Source: Fructilactobacillus myrtifloralis (GTDB lineage: Bacteria > Bacillota > Bacilli > Lactobacillales > Lactobacillaceae). From it: a stretch of DNA of 64,000 nucleotides. The notes below the pieces were generated by a model that worked only from the letters and a program-made list of their open reading frames with translations, was not told the origin of the DNA and did not search any database. This document shows, piece by piece, positions 18,061 through 27,545 of this stretch. Each line of letters starts with the position of its first letter. The first letter of the stretch is position 1. A program made the position numbers and the translations under genes. The stretch lies in assembly GCF_024029335.1 (NCBI RefSeq), contig NZ_CP097116.1, positions 248,001 through 312,000 of the forward strand. Reading direction: 5' to 3'.

Positions 18061-19515
18061 TTAAGTATGCTTCATTTTCTTTTCCCAATAATTTAGTAAC
18101 CGTGTGAGTGTAAAGGTCAGGACGAAGTAAATCACCATCACGACCACAATCGGAGCCACCCCTCGGTAGGTATCGGCTCGGACCACGTTTAGTTCATAAA
18201 CTAGATCAGTAACCCCGATAATTGACACGATTGAACTTTCTTTAATGACCGAGATAAATTCGTTACCAAGCGCCGGCCAAATGTTTTTAAAGGCCTGGGG
18301 TAAGATAACAAACCGGAGGGCATCGGCTTTCGTTAGTCCTAAACTTCGTGTGGCTTCTCCTTGACCCTTTGCCACCGAATTGATTCCACCCCGGATGATT
18401 TCACTAACGTAGGCAGCACTGTTCAGGGTCACGGCAATGATCCCAGCTGGTAACGCAGGGATGTTGATGAAGACCCCTAAGCCGAAGTACACCAGTAAGA
18501 CCTGCACCATCATCGGGGTACCCCGAACGACTTCTACATAACTAAGGGCCGGCCAACTAAGCCATTTCAAGGAACTTAAGCGCATCAGTGCCAGGATTAC
18601 TCCCAATCCGATTCCACCTAATACGGCACAAACCGAAATGAGGAGCGTTTCCTTTAACCCTGCTAAGAAATACTTCCAGTAGTGCCACATCGAGGTGTTG
18701 GCCGTATTAACCTGCATGTACTTTCCGGCGGTCTTTAAATATTTCGGAAATAAATGGTCGGTTTTGGCCGTTTGAATTGAGTGGTTCACCGCGGTTTGTA
18801 ACGTGGTCGCTCCCTTAGGAAGGGCAACTGCAGAACCAGTATCCTTGGGATTCAACTGGTAAGCAGCTTTAAAGTCCTTTAACTCGGGATCGTTTTCTAC
18901 GTACGCTTTGGCAACGGGGGTTTCTACTCCAACCGCATCAACCTTATGCGTTTTTAACGCTAGGATCAGGTCCGTCGCTTTATCCATCGTGACTACGTGG
19001 GTGCCCTTTAATTTCTGCTTGGCGAGTCGTTCTTGCATCGTCCCCGTTTGCGTCCCAACCTTTAAACCCTTTAAAGCACTTTGGCGGTTAAGTTTCCCTG
19101 CATCGGCGCGATTAACGAGAAAGGATTCTCCGCCGTAGTAATAAATTTGGGAAAAATCGGCATTTTGCTGCCGGGCGGGAGTGGGATTAATGCCCCCAAT
19201 CGCCAGGTCGGCCTTGCCCGTTTGAATTGCGACTAACAAGGCGTTAAAATCCATGTTTTTCACTTGTAACCGCACTCCTAAATCACGAGCAATTTGCTTG
19301 GCCAGTTCGATATCCATCCCAACGTCCTTCGCGTGGCCGTGCTGATTCACTTGAAATTCAAACGGGGGATAATCAGGAGAAGTAGCGACCGTTAAGACCC
19401 CTTTCTCCTTCACTCGTTGTAGCGAATCGTCCGCGTGCACGGAACGGCTACAGATGCTAGCTCCGACAAACACCAGCATTCCCACTACGAACCATTTAAG
19501 CCACTGTTTCTGCAT
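18061..19515 (-). CDS. Fused amino-acid binding protein/permease, copy 1
   Basis: 484 residues, with the same order as the following paralogue: signal sequence, solute-binding domain (about 30-255; VATSPDYPPFEFQ), and permease domain with EATRSLGLTKADALRFVILPQ. The permease halves are nearly identical, while the binding halves differ more (NADAGKLNRQ versus [10 protein letters not shown] regions). The two may therefore differ in ligand, or the permease parts may be kept similar by gene conversion. ATG 19515 is chosen because GGAGG is 7 nt upstream; the ATG two codons earlier touches that site. It is the first gene after the T-box terminator. Confidence 0.93.
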   Translation of the reverse strand: MQKQWLKWFVVGMLVFVGASICSRSVHADDSLQRVKEKGVLTVATSPDYPPFEFQVNQHGHAKDVGMDIELAKQIARDLGVRLQVKNMDFNALLVAIQTGKADLAIGGINPTPARQQNADFSQIYYYGGESFLVNRADAGKLNRQSALKGLKVGTQTGTMQERLAKQKLKGTHVVTMDKATDLILALKTHKVDAVGVETPVAKAYVENDPELKDFKAAYQLNPKDTGSAVALPKGATTLQTAVNHSIQTAKTDHLFPKYLKTAGKYMQVNTANTSMWHYWKYFLAGLKETLLISVCAVLGGIGLGVILALMRLSSLKWLSWPALSYVEVVRGTPMMVQVLLVYFGLGVFINIPALPAGIIAVTLNSAAYVSEIIRGGINSVAKGQGEATRSLGLTKADALRFVILPQAFKNIWPALGNEFISVIKESSIVSIIGVTDLVYELNVVRADTYRGVAPIVVVMVIYFVLTFTLTRLLNYWEKKMKHT

Positions 19516-19554
19516 CACCATTCCTCCAATTTCTAAACTTTAAATTACGCCAAC

Positions 19555-19812
19555 AAAAAAAGGCGCCCCTTAGTCAATTAACTTGACTAAAGGACGCCTT
19601 GTACGCGGTACCACCTTTATTATGCTAACTAACGCGTTAGCACCTCTCCCGATCCAGCTTCGAATCGTTGGCTCGATAATGGGAGCACCCAGTATGGTTT
19701 GCAATCGCATACAGCAATTAGGTGACGTTCAGCTAAGCGGTTCCGTGATGTTTTGCACCAACCAACATCTCACTGGGATGGTCCCACTTAGCTTACTACT
19801 TCCTAACTAACG
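19555..19812 (-). ncRNA. T-box leader, predicted tRNA-Arg responsive
   Basis: On the minus strand the leader contains the conserved T-box sequence GGTGGTACCGCG (19615-19604). An antiterminator/terminator choice follows, with terminator arms at 19600-19583 and 19577-19560 and a T run. Stem I can be drawn: an AGTA motif precedes AGCTAAG, which pairs with CTTAGCT, and the distal hairpin GATGTT/AACATC has a GGTTGGTGCAA loop. After CTTAGCT comes GAA-CGT, placing the specifier CGU (Arg) at 19727-19725. The base after the specifier is C rather than the usual A; a one-base shift would give GUC (Val) followed by A. The downstream argGH genes favour Arg. Uncharged tRNA would promote read-through. Confidence 0.88.
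19560..19600 (-). terminator. T-box regulated terminator
   Basis: An 18-bp near-perfect stem followed by a T run, mutually exclusive with pairing of the T-box sequence. It lies about 45 nt before the first transporter gene. Confidence 0.85.
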
Positions 19813-19835
19813 CTTTGTTTTTGTAATTTTTATTC

Positions 19836-19863
19836 ATGATAGCATGAATTGAAAATAATGCAA
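19836..19863 (-). promoter_or_regulatory. Promoter of the T-box operon
   Basis: On the minus strand -35 TTGCAT (19863-19858), a 16-nt spacer, and -10 TATCAT (19841-19836) preceded by TGC as an extended -10. Confidence 0.6.
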
Positions 19864-19927
19864 CCCTTTTTTTAATTTTAATTCGGTTTTTTCTCAATTA
19901 AGATCGAATGATCGTGATGAATGTTAA

Positions 19928-20749
19928 TTAATTGGTGCCGGCAGCGGGCTTGAAGGCTGCATTTAGATACACAATGTCCTTATCGAGTTTAACATTGCCA
20001 AAGACCCGTTGCTCAATTTCGCCATGCGCCGTCACGTTAATCTCGGTGAACCCCAGCTTGTGCTCCAATTGTTTAATCTCCGCGGGCGTAAAAAATGACT
20101 TCCAAGGAAACCCGATTTTAGCGACCAGTTCTAGTTGCCGACGGGCTTTTTCGTGACGGGGCGGATTAAAGACCGCACTACTCATGTAATCAACTAATAA
20201 GCCAACTAGGTTAAGCTGCTGGTTTAAAAAGCTGAGGTCATGAACAACTGCTTCTGGTGGTAGAAAAAAAGTTCCCCCTTCCCACAGCACCAGGGTTGGT
20301 TTCGTGAGCGAGAACCCCCGTGCTTGTAACCTGGTTAAAAACTGCTGGTTCATTCCGGTTTCGAGATCACACGCCACCAACTTAGTGCGAGTGTGGACCC
20401 CAGTTGCCTGATAAATGTTTTGAATGTCAGTAACAGCTAAATCACAGCCATACACTGCCTTATTTTTTAAGCATGGAAGCATGTCGGGTTTGGTATCGAG
20501 TCCAACCCCTAGAATTAAAACCTGCTCGTACAGATCCTGCTTTTGCTCCAGAAAATGGGTAAAATATCGATGCCGAACTACCACTTCACGGTTTAAAAAG
20601 TCATCATAAACAGTATCGCAGTCCTTTTGAAACTTTCCCGGATTATCAAAATTCGCAATCAATTTTGTTGCTTGTGGATCGTGCAATTGCTGACTTTTAG
20701 CACACGGAATCGCCAACATCGTTAAATTTAACCCTTTGGTACTTAACAT
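19928..20749 (-). CDS. LCMT-like class I SAM-dependent methyltransferase
   Basis: 273 residues, similar in pattern to the leucine carboxyl methyltransferase/PPM1-type family of bacterial SAM methyltransferases. Visible are R-H-R-Y-F-T-H near the N-terminus, the SAM loop VLILGVGLDTKPDML, the acidic YGCDL strand end and VLWEGGTFFLPPEAV, equivalent to the EGxxxYL motif. ATG 20749 is preferred because GAGG lies 8 nt upstream; the longer frame starts only with TTG. The substrate is unknown; family members in lactic acid bacteria are mostly uncharacterised. It stands alone, with no shared control visible. Confidence 0.78.
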   Translation of the reverse strand: MLSTKGLNLTMLAIPCAKSQQLHDPQATKLIANFDNPGKFQKDCDTVYDDFLNREVVVRHRYFTHFLEQKQDLYEQVLILGVGLDTKPDMLPCLKNKAVYGCDLAVTDIQNIYQATGVHTRTKLVACDLETGMNQQFLTRLQARGFSLTKPTLVLWEGGTFFLPPEAVVHDLSFLNQQLNLVGLLVDYMSSAVFNPPRHEKARRQLELVAKIGFPWKSFFTPAEIKQLEHKLGFTEINVTAHGEIEQRVFGNVKLDKDIVYLNAAFKPAAGTN

Positions 20750-20833
20750 TGTTATCGCCTCATTTTTAGATTTCAAATCCGCTTTCAGTGTAGTTCTTTT
20801 TTACCAATGATTCAAATCTAAAAACTAAAGTAA

Positions 20834-20864
20834 TAAAAAAGGATTGCTCTAGGAGCAATCCTTT
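20834..20864 (-). terminator. Terminator of the msrB-msrA operon
   Basis: AAAGGATTGCTC pairs with GAGCAATCCTTT, followed by T residues on the minus strand, 10 nt after the msrA stop. Confidence 0.88.
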
Positions 20865-20873
20865 ATAAACTAA

Positions 20874-21398
20874 CTATTTAGACCAGTGTTCTTTAATAAA
20901 TTGTTCACGGCCACCCATTTCTTCAATTTGAGCCCGCAATGGGTTCTTTTTGTAGAAATCCTGATGGTAATCTTCGGCGGGATAAAATGGTTGAGCTGGT
21001 TCAATTTTAGTCACAATTGGAGCATCAAACTTTCCAGACTCTTCCAATTCTTTCTTCGAAGCTTCCGCAACCTTACGTTGTTCCGGACTGTTCACGAAGA
21101 TCACCGGCCGGTAACTGTCACCGCGATCTTGAAATTGGCCCATGGCGTCAGTGGGATCCGTTTGCCGCCAATAAATCTCAACTAGGTCCTTGTATGAAAT
21201 CACACTTGGATCAAAGGTGATTTCAACGGCTTCCGTGTGTCCCGTTGTGTGACTGCAAACCTGTTCGTAGGTTGGGTTCGGAACGTGTCCCCCCGTGTAC
21301 CCTGATACTACCGAAATAATACCGGGAGTTTCTTCAAACGGGCGTACCATGCACCAGAAACATCCACCGGCAAAAATTGCCGTATCTTCTTTTTTCAT
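20874..21398 (-). CDS. msrA: Peptide methionine (S)-S-oxide reductase
   Basis: 174 residues. It reduces the S epimer of methionine sulfoxide in oxidised proteins. The catalytic motif GGCFWC (Cys13) is near the N-terminus as usual, followed by the [16 protein letters not shown] and EDYHQ blocks. The start overlaps the msrB stop by 4 nt (ATGA), so both enzymes are made together and cover both sulfoxide epimers. Confidence 0.96.
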   Translation of the reverse strand: MKKEDTAIFAGGCFWCMVRPFEETPGIISVVSGYTGGHVPNPTYEQVCSHTTGHTEAVEITFDPSVISYKDLVEIYWRQTDPTDAMGQFQDRGDSYRPVIFVNSPEQRKVAEASKKELEESGKFDAPIVTKIEPAQPFYPAEDYHQDFYKKNPLRAQIEEMGGREQFIKEHWSK

Positions 21399-21844
21399 GC
21401 GTTTGGACCTCCATTTTCGTCAACTTGTTGCTTGTATTCTCCGTACCCAGCAGCATCCATTTCGTCATAAGGAATGAACTTGAGGGAAGCTGAGTTAATG
21501 CAGTACCGGAGTCCCCCTTTGTCAGCTGGACCATCTGGGAATACGTGGCCGAGGTGGGAACCAGCATCAGAACTTTCCACTTCTTCACGAATCATCCCAA
21601 AGGAAGTATCCGTTTTACTCTTGATGTTTTCCTTTTTGATGGGCTTAGTGAAAGCGGGCCAACCACAGCCGGAGTCATACTTATCTGCGGAACTAAACAA
21701 TGGTTCACCACTGACAATGTCCACGTAGATTCCTTTTTTGAAGAACTGGTCATACTTACCAGTAAAGGCTGGTTCCGTAGCTGCTTCTTGAGTAACCGCA
21801 TATTCTTCTGGGGTTAACTTCTGTTTCAATTCATCTTTATTCAT
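21395..21844 (-). CDS. msrB: Peptide methionine (R)-S-oxide reductase
   Basis: 149 residues. It reduces the R epimer of methionine sulfoxide. The catalytic Cys115 lies in [11 protein letters not shown], and SGCGWPAF carries Cys60, a possible resolving residue. The two CxxC zinc pairs of many MsrB proteins are absent (VSGEPLF occupies the place of the first), so this is the zinc-free form common in lactic acid bacteria. It is first in the msrBA operon, with its own promoter. Confidence 0.95.
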   Translation of the reverse strand: MNKDELKQKLTPEEYAVTQEAATEPAFTGKYDQFFKKGIYVDIVSGEPLFSSADKYDSGCGWPAFTKPIKKENIKSKTDTSFGMIREEVESSDAGSHLGHVFPDGPADKGGLRYCINSASLKFIPYDEMDAAGYGEYKQQVDENGGPNA

Positions 21845-21876
21845 TACAAATTCCTCCTTGTTTATTACTGTTCTTT

Positions 21877-21904
21877 ATTCTAATGATATGAAAATTAAAT
21901 GCAA
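21877..21904 (-). promoter_or_regulatory. Promoter of msrB-msrA
   Basis: On the minus strand -35 TTGCAT (21904-21899), 16-nt spacer, -10 TAGAAT (21882-21877). Confidence 0.6.
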
Positions 21905-21921
21905 CTATATTGCTCACAACT

Positions 21922-21963
21922 AAAAAATAGTCAATCCCGATTAGCAGGACTGACTAATTTTTA
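21922..21963 (-). terminator. Terminator of ppaC
   Basis: TAGTCAGTCC pairs with GGATTGACTA with one G-U pair when read on the minus strand, followed by a T run. Confidence 0.85.
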
Positions 21964-21966
21964 GGT

Positions 21967-22908
21967 TTATTTAGTTGGTTCTAATTGTTCTGTAAGTGGT
22001 GGGACGACTTGCTTCTTCCGCGAAACTACGCCCGGAAGTTGCATTACATCATTTTCATCAAATTGGTTACCAAATGCTGCCGCAACCACGTCTTTAGGTT
22101 CTCCCACGACGATTAATTCCGAATTGCTAGTTAACACGTTCGTTACTAACACTAAGAACAAATCATAGTTTTCCGCGTCGGCTTCCGTTTTCATCGCCGT
22201 TTTGATTTCCGCGAGCCGCTCATTGACGTCAGCTAGATCAACTACATTGATTTGGTCAATCCGGACATTCTTGCCACCCAAAACAAAGGATTTAGCGTCG
22301 CTATCAATCAGTTCCTGGTCTGATTTGGCTGCAACGTTTGTTCCCGCTTTGAGCATTTGAATCCCGTAGTCTTCGTAGTTATCGACGCCGGCGATCTCTG
22401 CAAGGGCTTGTAAGGCATCCCAATCAACATCCGTTGTTGTCGGTGATTTTAACAATAAAGTATCCGAAATAATGGCTGACATCATCAAGCCGGCAATTTC
22501 CTTTGGAATCGTAACTCCTTCTTCAGAGTACATTTGGGTGATGATGGTGGAACAACAACCATAAGGAGCAGCCCGGTAATAGAGGGGTTGCGCGGTATTA
22601 AAACCACTAATTCGGTGGTGATCCACCACGTGCGTTACCGTTAACTCGGCAATGTCTGAAATACTTTGTTGGGGTTCATTGTGGTCAACCAACATTACCC
22701 GATCAGTTTCTGGTTGGGCATGGTCAACCACCCGGGGAGCTTGAACGCCAAAGTAGTCTAAGACAAATTGGGTTTCCGGATTCACCGGTCCAAGTGCCAC
22801 AGCTTCTGTTTCATAGCCATCTTGTTTTTCGAGGTACGCCAACGCAACTGCAGCTGCGATTGCATCTGTATCTGGATTTTGGTGGCCAAAAACTAATTCC
22901 TTTGTCAT
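21967..22908 (-). CDS. ppaC: Manganese-dependent inorganic pyrophosphatase (family II)
   Basis: 313 residues, the normal family II length. It hydrolyses pyrophosphate in the cytoplasm, pulling biosynthetic reactions forward. DHH-superfamily metal ligands are visible: GHQNPDTDA (8-16), DHNEPQQS, the VVDHHRISGF core, and the C-terminal substrate motif SRKKQVVP. It stands alone with its own terminator. Confidence 0.97.
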   Translation of the reverse strand: MTKELVFGHQNPDTDAIAAAVALAYLEKQDGYETEAVALGPVNPETQFVLDYFGVQAPRVVDHAQPETDRVMLVDHNEPQQSISDIAELTVTHVVDHHRISGFNTAQPLYYRAAPYGCCSTIITQMYSEEGVTIPKEIAGLMMSAIISDTLLLKSPTTTDVDWDALQALAEIAGVDNYEDYGIQMLKAGTNVAAKSDQELIDSDAKSFVLGGKNVRIDQINVVDLADVNERLAEIKTAMKTEADAENYDLFLVLVTNVLTSNSELIVVGEPKDVVAAAFGNQFDENDVMQLPGVVSRKKQVVPPLTEQLEPTK

Positions 22909-22973
22909 GAAAAAATCTCCTTTACTTCATTTAATACCTTTACTTTACCATATTTTGTGGTTTCAAGCTGAAG

Positions 22974-25424
22974 TTACTCTGCTGCCGGAGTATCCAACAC
23001 CAGATGTTCCAACTGCACGGGCGTCCCCTTTGTTTTAACGTTCACCTGGTTGGAACCATTCGAGGTCCGCGATGCACTATGATAATCAGCCAAGAGAATA
23101 TCCTCGGCCTGACGGGTGTTCGTATAAACCCGCAGGACAGTTTCTTCTGGATTGATTCGAATGAAACTGGCTAATTTGTTGGCTTTCGTCTTTAAATCCC
23201 GTAAAACTTTGATGCCCTTGCGGGACCGGGCAGTTAGTGGGATTTCTGCAACTGCCATTTTCTTGAAGTTGCCGTTTTGAAACACCATCGCCACTTGATC
23301 AGTTTCGTCCACTAACTGCATGTTAATGACCCGATCGGTATCCGAGAGCTTAATCGCCTGGACCCCGACAGTCCGCGGGCCGTTAACTGCTACTTCTGTA
23401 ATGGCATAGCGGACCCCCAGGCCCTGTTCGGTCATAATCAGGACATTTCGGTGATCATCAGCTTCCCGGTAGGTTACGTTTACGACTTCGTCCAGTTCAT
23501 CCTTCAGGTTAACGTACGTCATCGCCCGACTCCGGTACGTCCGACTAGGCTGTAACTTACTAACTTCCACCTGCTTAATGTGCCCCGCACGGGTTGCAAT
23601 TACAAAGTGACCAGGCTGTTCTAATGCATTAAAAGCCTGGACCTGAATTACTTTTTCCGTGGAATTTAAGCCCGTTAACTGCGAAATGTGTTCTCCGGTA
23701 TCTTTCCACTTGGCATCCATAATTTCGTGAACCGGGCGGTAGATCCAGTTTCCACCGTCGGTAAAAATGTAAATGGAATCCCGGGTGCTTAACTGTTGAA
23801 TAAAGACGGGGTGATCTGCTTCTTTGAGACCGTTGTCAGTTAATTCCGTGGCATTATAGGAACGTAAACTCGTGCGCTTCAAGTAGCCATCCTTGGAAAC
23901 CATGACCATCACCTGTTCGTCCGGAACGGTTACCTGCTTGCTGACGTTCAAGCTTTCAATTTCTGATTGGATCGTCGAGCGGCGGGGCGTTTGATATTCC
24001 TGAGCAATTGCCAATAACTCCTGCTTTAGCACCCGATCTAATTCCTGTGGATTCGCCAGGATAGTTTGAAATTCTGCAATTTTGGCCGCCAAATCGGCAT
24101 TTTCGTGTTTCAACTTGGTCACGTCGGTATTCGTCAACCGGTAGAGTTGTAACGCAACAATTGCATCCGCCTGCTTGGTTGTAAAGGCATACGTTTCCAC
24201 TAAGTTATCCCGCGCTGCCTTACGGTTCTCACTGGCACGAATGGTTTTAATGACCTGGTCTAAAATCGATAGGGCTTTAATTAAACCTAAAACAATGTGC
24301 TGGCGTGCTTGGGCTTTTTGCAGGTCAAACTGGGTTCGGTTCGTCAACACTTCCCGCTGGTAAGCCAGGTAAGTCGTTAAAATCGTCTTTAGAGACAACC
24401 GTTCCGGCCGCATGTCCTTAATGGCCACCACGTTAAAGTTATAGGAAATCTGTAAATCTGTATTTTTATACAAATAATTCAAGATCCCCCGCTGGTCTGC
24501 ATTCCGCTTTAATTCTAGTGAGATCAAGAGTCCGGAACGGTCCGAATCATCCCGCACCTCAGCAATTCCCTCGATTTTTTTATTCAAGCGAATCTCATCG
24601 ATTTGTTTAACCAGTTGGGCCTTATTAACCTCATACGGAATCTCCGTAATTTGGACTAACTGCTTTCCTCCCCGCATCTCACTGATCGTACTCCGCGACC
24701 GGATGACAATGCGCCCGTGGCCCGTTTCATAGGCCTGCTTAATTCCATCCAGGCCTTGAACAATTCCGCCGGTTGGAAAATCTGGTCCCTGGATAAACTG
24801 CATCAGTTGGTCCAGAGTCGCGGTCGGATGAGCCTGCAAATAAATTAGGGCGTCAATCACTTCACTTAAATTGTGGGGGGGAATCTCCGTGGCGTATCCC
24901 GCGGAAATCCCGGTTGCTCCGTTTACCAGTAAGTTTGGAATTCGGGCCGGTAAAACGGTTGGTTCTGATTCGGTGTCATCAAAGTTCAACACCCAGTCCA
25001 CGGTCTCTTTATCAATATCACGAAGCATTTCGCCCGCAATCTTACTCAACCGCGCCTCCGTATACCGCATGGCGGCCGGCGGATCCCCATCCATTGACCC
25101 GTTATTCCCGTGCATATCAATCAACGGGGTTCGGAGTTTCCAAGCTTGACTCATCCGGACCATCGCATCGTAAATCGAACTATCCCCGTGCGGATGAAAG
25201 TTACCCATGACGTTTCCGACTGATTTTGCCGACTTCCGGAACCCCTTATCGTATGTATTCCCGTCCTTGTTCATCGAATACAAAATCCGACGTTGGACGG
25301 GCTTTAACCCATCACGAACATCGGGCAGGGCTCGTTCTTGGATGATGGCTTTGGAGTACCGGCTGAAGCGTTCATCCATCACGGCAGCTAATGACAGGTT
25401 CTTAATTTCTGCGTGTTTTGCCAC
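22974..25424 (-). CDS. parC: DNA topoisomerase IV subunit A
   Basis: 816 residues. The breakage-reunion subunit that decatenates sister chromosomes. The catalytic Tyr121 is in AAMRYTEARLS. The quinolone-resistance region HPHGDSSIYDAM has Ser82 and Asp86 in the usual drug-sensitive state. The C-terminal beta-pinwheel (about 500-800) contains the expected repeated blade motifs. It follows parE by 11 nt. The MAKHAEIKNLSL start and the AGYATEIPPHN region identify ParC rather than GyrA. Confidence 0.96.
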   Translation of the reverse strand: MAKHAEIKNLSLAAVMDERFSRYSKAIIQERALPDVRDGLKPVQRRILYSMNKDGNTYDKGFRKSAKSVGNVMGNFHPHGDSSIYDAMVRMSQAWKLRTPLIDMHGNNGSMDGDPPAAMRYTEARLSKIAGEMLRDIDKETVDWVLNFDDTESEPTVLPARIPNLLVNGATGISAGYATEIPPHNLSEVIDALIYLQAHPTATLDQLMQFIQGPDFPTGGIVQGLDGIKQAYETGHGRIVIRSRSTISEMRGGKQLVQITEIPYEVNKAQLVKQIDEIRLNKKIEGIAEVRDDSDRSGLLISLELKRNADQRGILNYLYKNTDLQISYNFNVVAIKDMRPERLSLKTILTTYLAYQREVLTNRTQFDLQKAQARQHIVLGLIKALSILDQVIKTIRASENRKAARDNLVETYAFTTKQADAIVALQLYRLTNTDVTKLKHENADLAAKIAEFQTILANPQELDRVLKQELLAIAQEYQTPRRSTIQSEIESLNVSKQVTVPDEQVMVMVSKDGYLKRTSLRSYNATELTDNGLKEADHPVFIQQLSTRDSIYIFTDGGNWIYRPVHEIMDAKWKDTGEHISQLTGLNSTEKVIQVQAFNALEQPGHFVIATRAGHIKQVEVSKLQPSRTYRSRAMTYVNLKDELDEVVNVTYREADDHRNVLIMTEQGLGVRYAITEVAVNGPRTVGVQAIKLSDTDRVINMQLVDETDQVAMVFQNGNFKKMAVAEIPLTARSRKGIKVLRDLKTKANKLASFIRINPEETVLRVYTNTRQAEDILLADYHSASRTSNGSNQVNVKTKGTPVQLEHLVLDTPAAE

Positions 25425-25435
25425 TGGCGTTCCTC

Positions 25436-27397
25436 CTACTCTAGCGTCTTATCTAAGATACTACCCTCGTCTTCAAGGGTGAACTGTACGTTACTTTCAA
25501 TCCAATTGCGCCGGGGTTCCACCTTGGTTCCCATGAGCGTCGACACTTGTTTTTCAGCAAGCGCCGCATCATCAATCTCAACCCGAATCAAGGTGCGGTG
25601 CTCAGGATCCATCGTGGTTTCCCAAAGTTGGTCCGCATTCATTTCTCCCAGTCCTTTGAACCGTTGTAACGTCATTCCCTGGGGAAAATCCTGGCGGTCC
25701 TGTTCCAGTTCCTCATTTGTCCAAGCGTATTCTACCTTTTGGTGCTTCCCCTTACCAAACTGTAATTTATATAGGGGAGGCAAGGCCACGTAAACGCGGC
25801 CGGCTTCAATCATTGGCCGCATGTACTTATAGAAGAACGTCAGCAGAAGGATTTGAATGTGGGCTCCATCATCATCGGCATCCGTCATGATGATAATCTT
25901 ATCGTAGTTGGCATCGGCGAGGGAAAAATCCGCTCCCATGCCGGCACCGACAGTGTACATAATCGTACTGATTTCTTCGTTTTTCAAAATATCAGTTACA
26001 CTGGCTTTTTCGGTATTTAAGACCTTTCCCCGTAACGGGAGAATTGCCTGGTGCTTGCGATCCCGGCCTTGTTTAGCTGAACCTCCAGCGGAATCCCCTT
26101 CGACTAAGAAGAGTTCATTCTTACTGGCATCTTTCGACTGGGCGGGAGTCAGCTTTCCTGAGAGAAGCCGTTCACTCTTCTTCTTTTTCTTGCCCTTGCG
26201 ACTTTCATCCCGAGCTTTTTTAGCAGCTTCGCGGGCTTTACGGGCCCGTAGTGCTTTTTGAATTAACGTATTGGCAAAGTCGCCGTTTTCCATTAGGAAG
26301 TACAGTAACTGTTCCGTAATTACACTATCAACAATCGAGCGGGCGACCGGGGTCCCTAATTTACCCTTAGTTTGCCCTTCAAACTGCAGTTCTGCTTCGG
26401 GCACGCGGAGCGAAATAACGGCGGTTAGTCCCTCCCGCACGTCGCTCCCGTCCAGGTTTTTATCCTTGTCCTTTAGCAACCCAACCTTACGCGCGTATTC
26501 GTTCATCGCCTTGGTCCAACCACTCCGGAATCCAGCTTCATGGGTTCCCCCATCGTTCGTGCGAACGTTATTGACAAAGGAAATCATGGTTTCCGTGTAC
26601 CCATCGTTATACTGAGCAGCGACCTCGACTTCGATGCCATCCTTGCTGGTATCAAAGTCCATGACCGGACCAAGCGTACTCTTACTTTCATTTAAATACG
26701 CAACAAACTCTTTAATGCCTTCGTCAAATTGGTAAACTTCTTTCCGTTCCTGACCCGCCCGCTGATCGGTTAGCGTAATTTTGACGCCTTTCAGTAAAAA
26801 GGCGGCTTCCCGCAGGCGCGTAGCTAGGGTATCAAAGTTATAGACTACCGTCGTAAAAATGGTTGGATCAGGCTGAAAGGTGATCGTGGTGCCGTTGGGT
26901 TCCGTGGTTTTGCCCAGCTTGGTGAGCGTCCCGACCGGATTACCACCGTCGGCAAACTCTTCCTGGTACAACGTATGATCACGGACAATCCGGACCGTCA
27001 AACTGGTTGAAAGAGCGTTAACAACGCTAGACCCCACACCGTGCAGTCCCCCTGAGGTTTTATAGCCCCCCTGGCCAAATTTTCCCCCCGCGTGTAGGAC
27101 CGTTAAGATTACTTCTGGAGTCGGTTTACCAGAAGCATGCATGTCAACGGGCATGCCCCGTCCGTGGTCTTGTACGGTAATACTATTATCCGCGTTAATT
27201 GTGACATTAATCGCATCTCCGTAACCAGCAATGGCTTCATCAACCGCGTTGTCAACAATTTCATAAACCAAGTGATGAAGACCCCGACTATCGGTGGAGC
27301 CGATGTACATCCCAGGGCGCTTGCGGACGGCTTCTAGCCCGTGTAAGACCTGGATGGAATTCGCATCATAAGTTTGGTTGTCCTTCTTATTCGTCAT
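25436..27397 (-). CDS. parE: DNA topoisomerase IV subunit B
   Basis: 653 residues. The GHKL ATPase subunit that drives ParC. N-terminal ATP-site motifs are EIVDNAVDEA, HGRGMPV and the GGLHGVGSSVVNAL lid; the TOPRIM domain has LVEGDSAGGSAKQGRDR and TDADDDGAHI. ATG 27397 with GGAG 9 nt upstream is chosen over the in-frame TTG at 27403. First gene of parEC, divergent from plsY, an arrangement common in lactobacilli. Confidence 0.96.
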   Translation of the reverse strand: MTNKKDNQTYDANSIQVLHGLEAVRKRPGMYIGSTDSRGLHHLVYEIVDNAVDEAIAGYGDAINVTINADNSITVQDHGRGMPVDMHASGKPTPEVILTVLHAGGKFGQGGYKTSGGLHGVGSSVVNALSTSLTVRIVRDHTLYQEEFADGGNPVGTLTKLGKTTEPNGTTITFQPDPTIFTTVVYNFDTLATRLREAAFLLKGVKITLTDQRAGQERKEVYQFDEGIKEFVAYLNESKSTLGPVMDFDTSKDGIEVEVAAQYNDGYTETMISFVNNVRTNDGGTHEAGFRSGWTKAMNEYARKVGLLKDKDKNLDGSDVREGLTAVISLRVPEAELQFEGQTKGKLGTPVARSIVDSVITEQLLYFLMENGDFANTLIQKALRARKAREAAKKARDESRKGKKKKKSERLLSGKLTPAQSKDASKNELFLVEGDSAGGSAKQGRDRKHQAILPLRGKVLNTEKASVTDILKNEEISTIMYTVGAGMGADFSLADANYDKIIIMTDADDDGAHIQILLLTFFYKYMRPMIEAGRVYVALPPLYKLQFGKGKHQKVEYAWTNEELEQDRQDFPQGMTLQRFKGLGEMNADQLWETTMDPEHRTLIRVEIDDAALAEKQVSTLMGTKVEPRRNWIESNVQFTLEDEGSILDKTLE

Positions 27398-27545
27398 CGT
27401 CAATTACTCCTTTTTTTCCATATTCATCATAACCGATTTAACGCCAATTGCAACTCGGCCAGCATCAGAAGCGCTGCCGACCTGTTTTAATTTGAAAATA
27501 AATGCTAAAATAACGAATGTTAGTTTTTACAAAGTAGGAGGAAAA

